NCBI RefSeq assembly: GCF_030380735.1
Contig: NZ_JAUDRZ010000002.1
Location: forward strand, 667,809-731,808
Reading direction: 5' to 3'
Source of the DNA: Rhizobium sp. S152
Lineage (GTDB): Bacteria > Pseudomonadota > Alphaproteobacteria > Rhizobiales > Rhizobiaceae
DNA: 64,000 nucleotides
Below are positions 62,911 to 64,000 of this stretch, in pieces. The first letter of the stretch is position 1. Every line of letters begins with the position of its first letter. A program made the translations under genes and the position numbers. The notes under the pieces were generated by a model. That model saw nothing but the letters and a program-made list of their open reading frames with translations. It was not told where the DNA came from and searched no databases.

Positions 62911-63834
62911 ATGCTGCCTTCTTTATCACGGCGTGGCTTTCTCAAGGCATCCGCTGCGTCCCTAGCCCTGAAGTGCCACGATGCGGCTGCAGCGACGATT
63001 GCTTCAGACGACCCTACCCTCGGACGAAAGGTCGTCTTTGAGGACACCTTCCATTCGCTGGATTGGTCCGTCTGGAACGCCGGTCCGAAGGCGACAACCG
63101 ACGGAACCGGATTTTACGGTCGATCGGCGTTCGCGACCAAGGACGGCGAAGAGGGGTTCAATCCGTACTCTATCGTCGATGATGTGGCCGCGGAAGATGG
63201 CAAGGCGCTACAGATCTCCGCGAAATATATCGGACGCTCGATGAACGTTCGCAAATACTACGGAAACGCGCTTCCGGAATTTCAGTGGATTTCCGGAAAT
63301 CTTCAGACAGCAAAAAAGGATGGTGTCGTCCTCAAAGGATGGCGCAAGGGCTATTTCGAGACGCGCATGCTTTTTCCCCGCCATCCGTTGACCTGGCCTG
63401 CATTCTGGATGCTGAACGGCCGAAGCATTTTGGAACCCAAAACTAGCATCGAGCTTGATATCGTAGAGCACAAAGGTTGGGAGCCCACCGTCTACGGAAC
63501 CTACCTTCATGAATGGGGAGGGCCGGACCAGGGCGGACGAAGCACCGGCGTCAAAACCCCTGTCGACATGACGACTGGATATTGCCGGTACGGCATGCTC
63601 GTCGATAATACACGATGCGTCCCCTACTTTAATCGAAGTCCCGTCATGGACACGAAGACGGGAAAACCCGCTGATTGGCCAATTACTCGTTCATCCCGAT
63701 TGGACGAGGAATTTGATGTGTTTTGGCCCCTCTTAACGCTTGCATTGAGGACAGACGTGAAATTCCCGCAACCTTTGCAGGACACTGACAGGATCACTTC
63801 CATGCGCGTCGACTATTTCAGGGTCTACGAGTGA
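62911..63834 (+). CDS. Glycoside hydrolase family 16 protein, Tat-exported
   Basis: A 307-residue secreted hydrolase. The N terminus SRRGFLKASAASLALK has the twin-arginine motif SRRGFLK. The mature part shows the GH16 catalytic signature IELDIVEHKGW (ExDxxE) near residue 178 and flanking FWMLNGRS. GH16 enzymes cut beta-1,3/1,4 glucans; in rhizobial clusters (ExoK/ExsH) they shorten exopolysaccharide. The predicted role is trimming of the polymer made here. AAGGAG lies seven bases upstream of the ATG. Confidence 0.87.
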   Translation: MLPSLSRRGFLKASAASLALKCHDAAAATIASDDPTLGRKVVFEDTFHSLDWSVWNAGPKATTDGTGFYGRSAFATKDGEEGFNPYSIVDDVAAEDGKALQISAKYIGRSMNVRKYYGNALPEFQWISGNLQTAKKDGVVLKGWRKGYFETRMLFPRHPLTWPAFWMLNGRSILEPKTSIELDIVEHKGWEPTVYGTYLHEWGGPDQGGRSTGVKTPVDMTTGYCRYGMLVDNTRCVPYFNRSPVMDTKTGKPADWPITRSSRLDEEFDVFWPLLTLALRTDVKFPQPLQDTDRITSMRVDYFRVYE

Positions 63835-63900
63835 GCGCAGCTGAAGCGTTCGCCTGAAGAAGCAAACTGGCGAGCTGAAACCGGGACGTTGTGAGGTCAA

Positions 63901-64000
63901 ATGCGTATTGTGATGATTGGCTCGGGCTATGTCGGTCTGGTCTCGGGGGCCTGCCTTGCCGATTTCGGCCATCACGTCACCTGCGTCGACAAGTCGGCAG
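63901..64000 (+). CDS. ugd: UDP-glucose 6-dehydrogenase, 3' end cut
   Basis: Only the first 33 codons are in the window. They read [20 protein letters not shown] and on to [12 protein letters not shown], the Rossmann start of UDP-glucose dehydrogenases. GAGGTCAA precedes the ATG. The enzyme makes UDP-glucuronate, which suggests that the exopolysaccharide contains glucuronic acid. Another member of the UDP-sugar dehydrogenase family is possible. Confidence 0.8.
   Translation, partial: MRIVMIGSGYVGLVSGACLADFGHHVTCVDKSA

Overview
The window reads as a continuous piece of a high-GC alphaproteobacterial replicon, most likely Rhizobiaceae (Rhizobium/Agrobacterium/Ensifer/Shinella type). The reasons are the pcaDCHGB order divergent from a LysR pcaQ, ExoF/ExoY/ExoX-like exopolysaccharide proteins, a RIME-like intergenic repeat and the overall gene style. 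It is cut at both ends, inside a LacI-family regulator on the left and inside a UDP-glucose dehydrogenase gene on the right. I saw no rRNA, tRNA, CRISPR array or intact insertion sequence.

Region 1 (1-11.6 kb) is peripheral catabolism. A LacI regulator tail, otnK and otnC belong to a four-carbon acid-sugar (3-oxo-tetronate) pathway. They converge on a GntR gene. Upstream of that lies a long minus-strand gene row: flavin reductase, luciferase-like monooxygenase, two paralogous periplasmic binding proteins, two permeases, an ATPase, an SDR dehydrogenase and RidA. A second SDR is divergent, and the shared promoter region carries two 16-bp sites that are exact reverse complements. The pathway chemistry is not one I recognise.

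Region 2 (11.6-25.9 kb) is the beta-ketoadipate pathway. It holds a branched-chain-amino-acid-type ABC transporter (probably for an aromatic acid), pcaDCHGB, pcaQ, and pcaIJF with pobA apparently as the last gene of the same operon. The IclR gene pcaR is divergent from pcaI, with a PcaR-type operator between them.

Region 3 (25.9-33.9 kb) feeds hydroaromatic acids into that pathway. It has two paralogous FadR-type GntR regulators, a fused 3-dehydroshikimate dehydratase (QuiC type), and a divergent operon with an amino-acid-type ABC transporter, a type II dehydroquinase and a shikimate/quinate dehydrogenase-like protein. Together regions 2 and 3 can be read as quinate/shikimate to 3-dehydroshikimate to protocatechuate to beta-ketoadipate to succinyl-CoA and acetyl-CoA.

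Region 4 (33.9-35.6 kb) is a small decayed accessory patch: a vapB gene with a frameshifted vapC, a likely IS3 transposase remnant, an unknown ORF and gene-poor DNA.

Region 5 (35.6-64 kb) is an exopolysaccharide locus. It contains an acyltransferase, manC, manB, an ExoX-like small membrane protein, a sterol-desaturase family protein, a polymerase-like membrane protein, a GMC oxidoreductase with an epimerase, an ExoF-type export protein, an ExoY-type initiating transferase, five glycosyltransferase genes (one a GT4-GT2 fusion), a chain-length protein with a degenerate kinase domain, a Wzx-type flippase, a HAD-containing protein, a UDP-galactopyranose-mutase-like flavoprotein, a Tat-exported GH16 hydrolase and ugd. 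All four divergent promoter regions of this locus contain the 9-mer YGCAMTGCA, which I consider the most interesting unexplained regulatory signal here.
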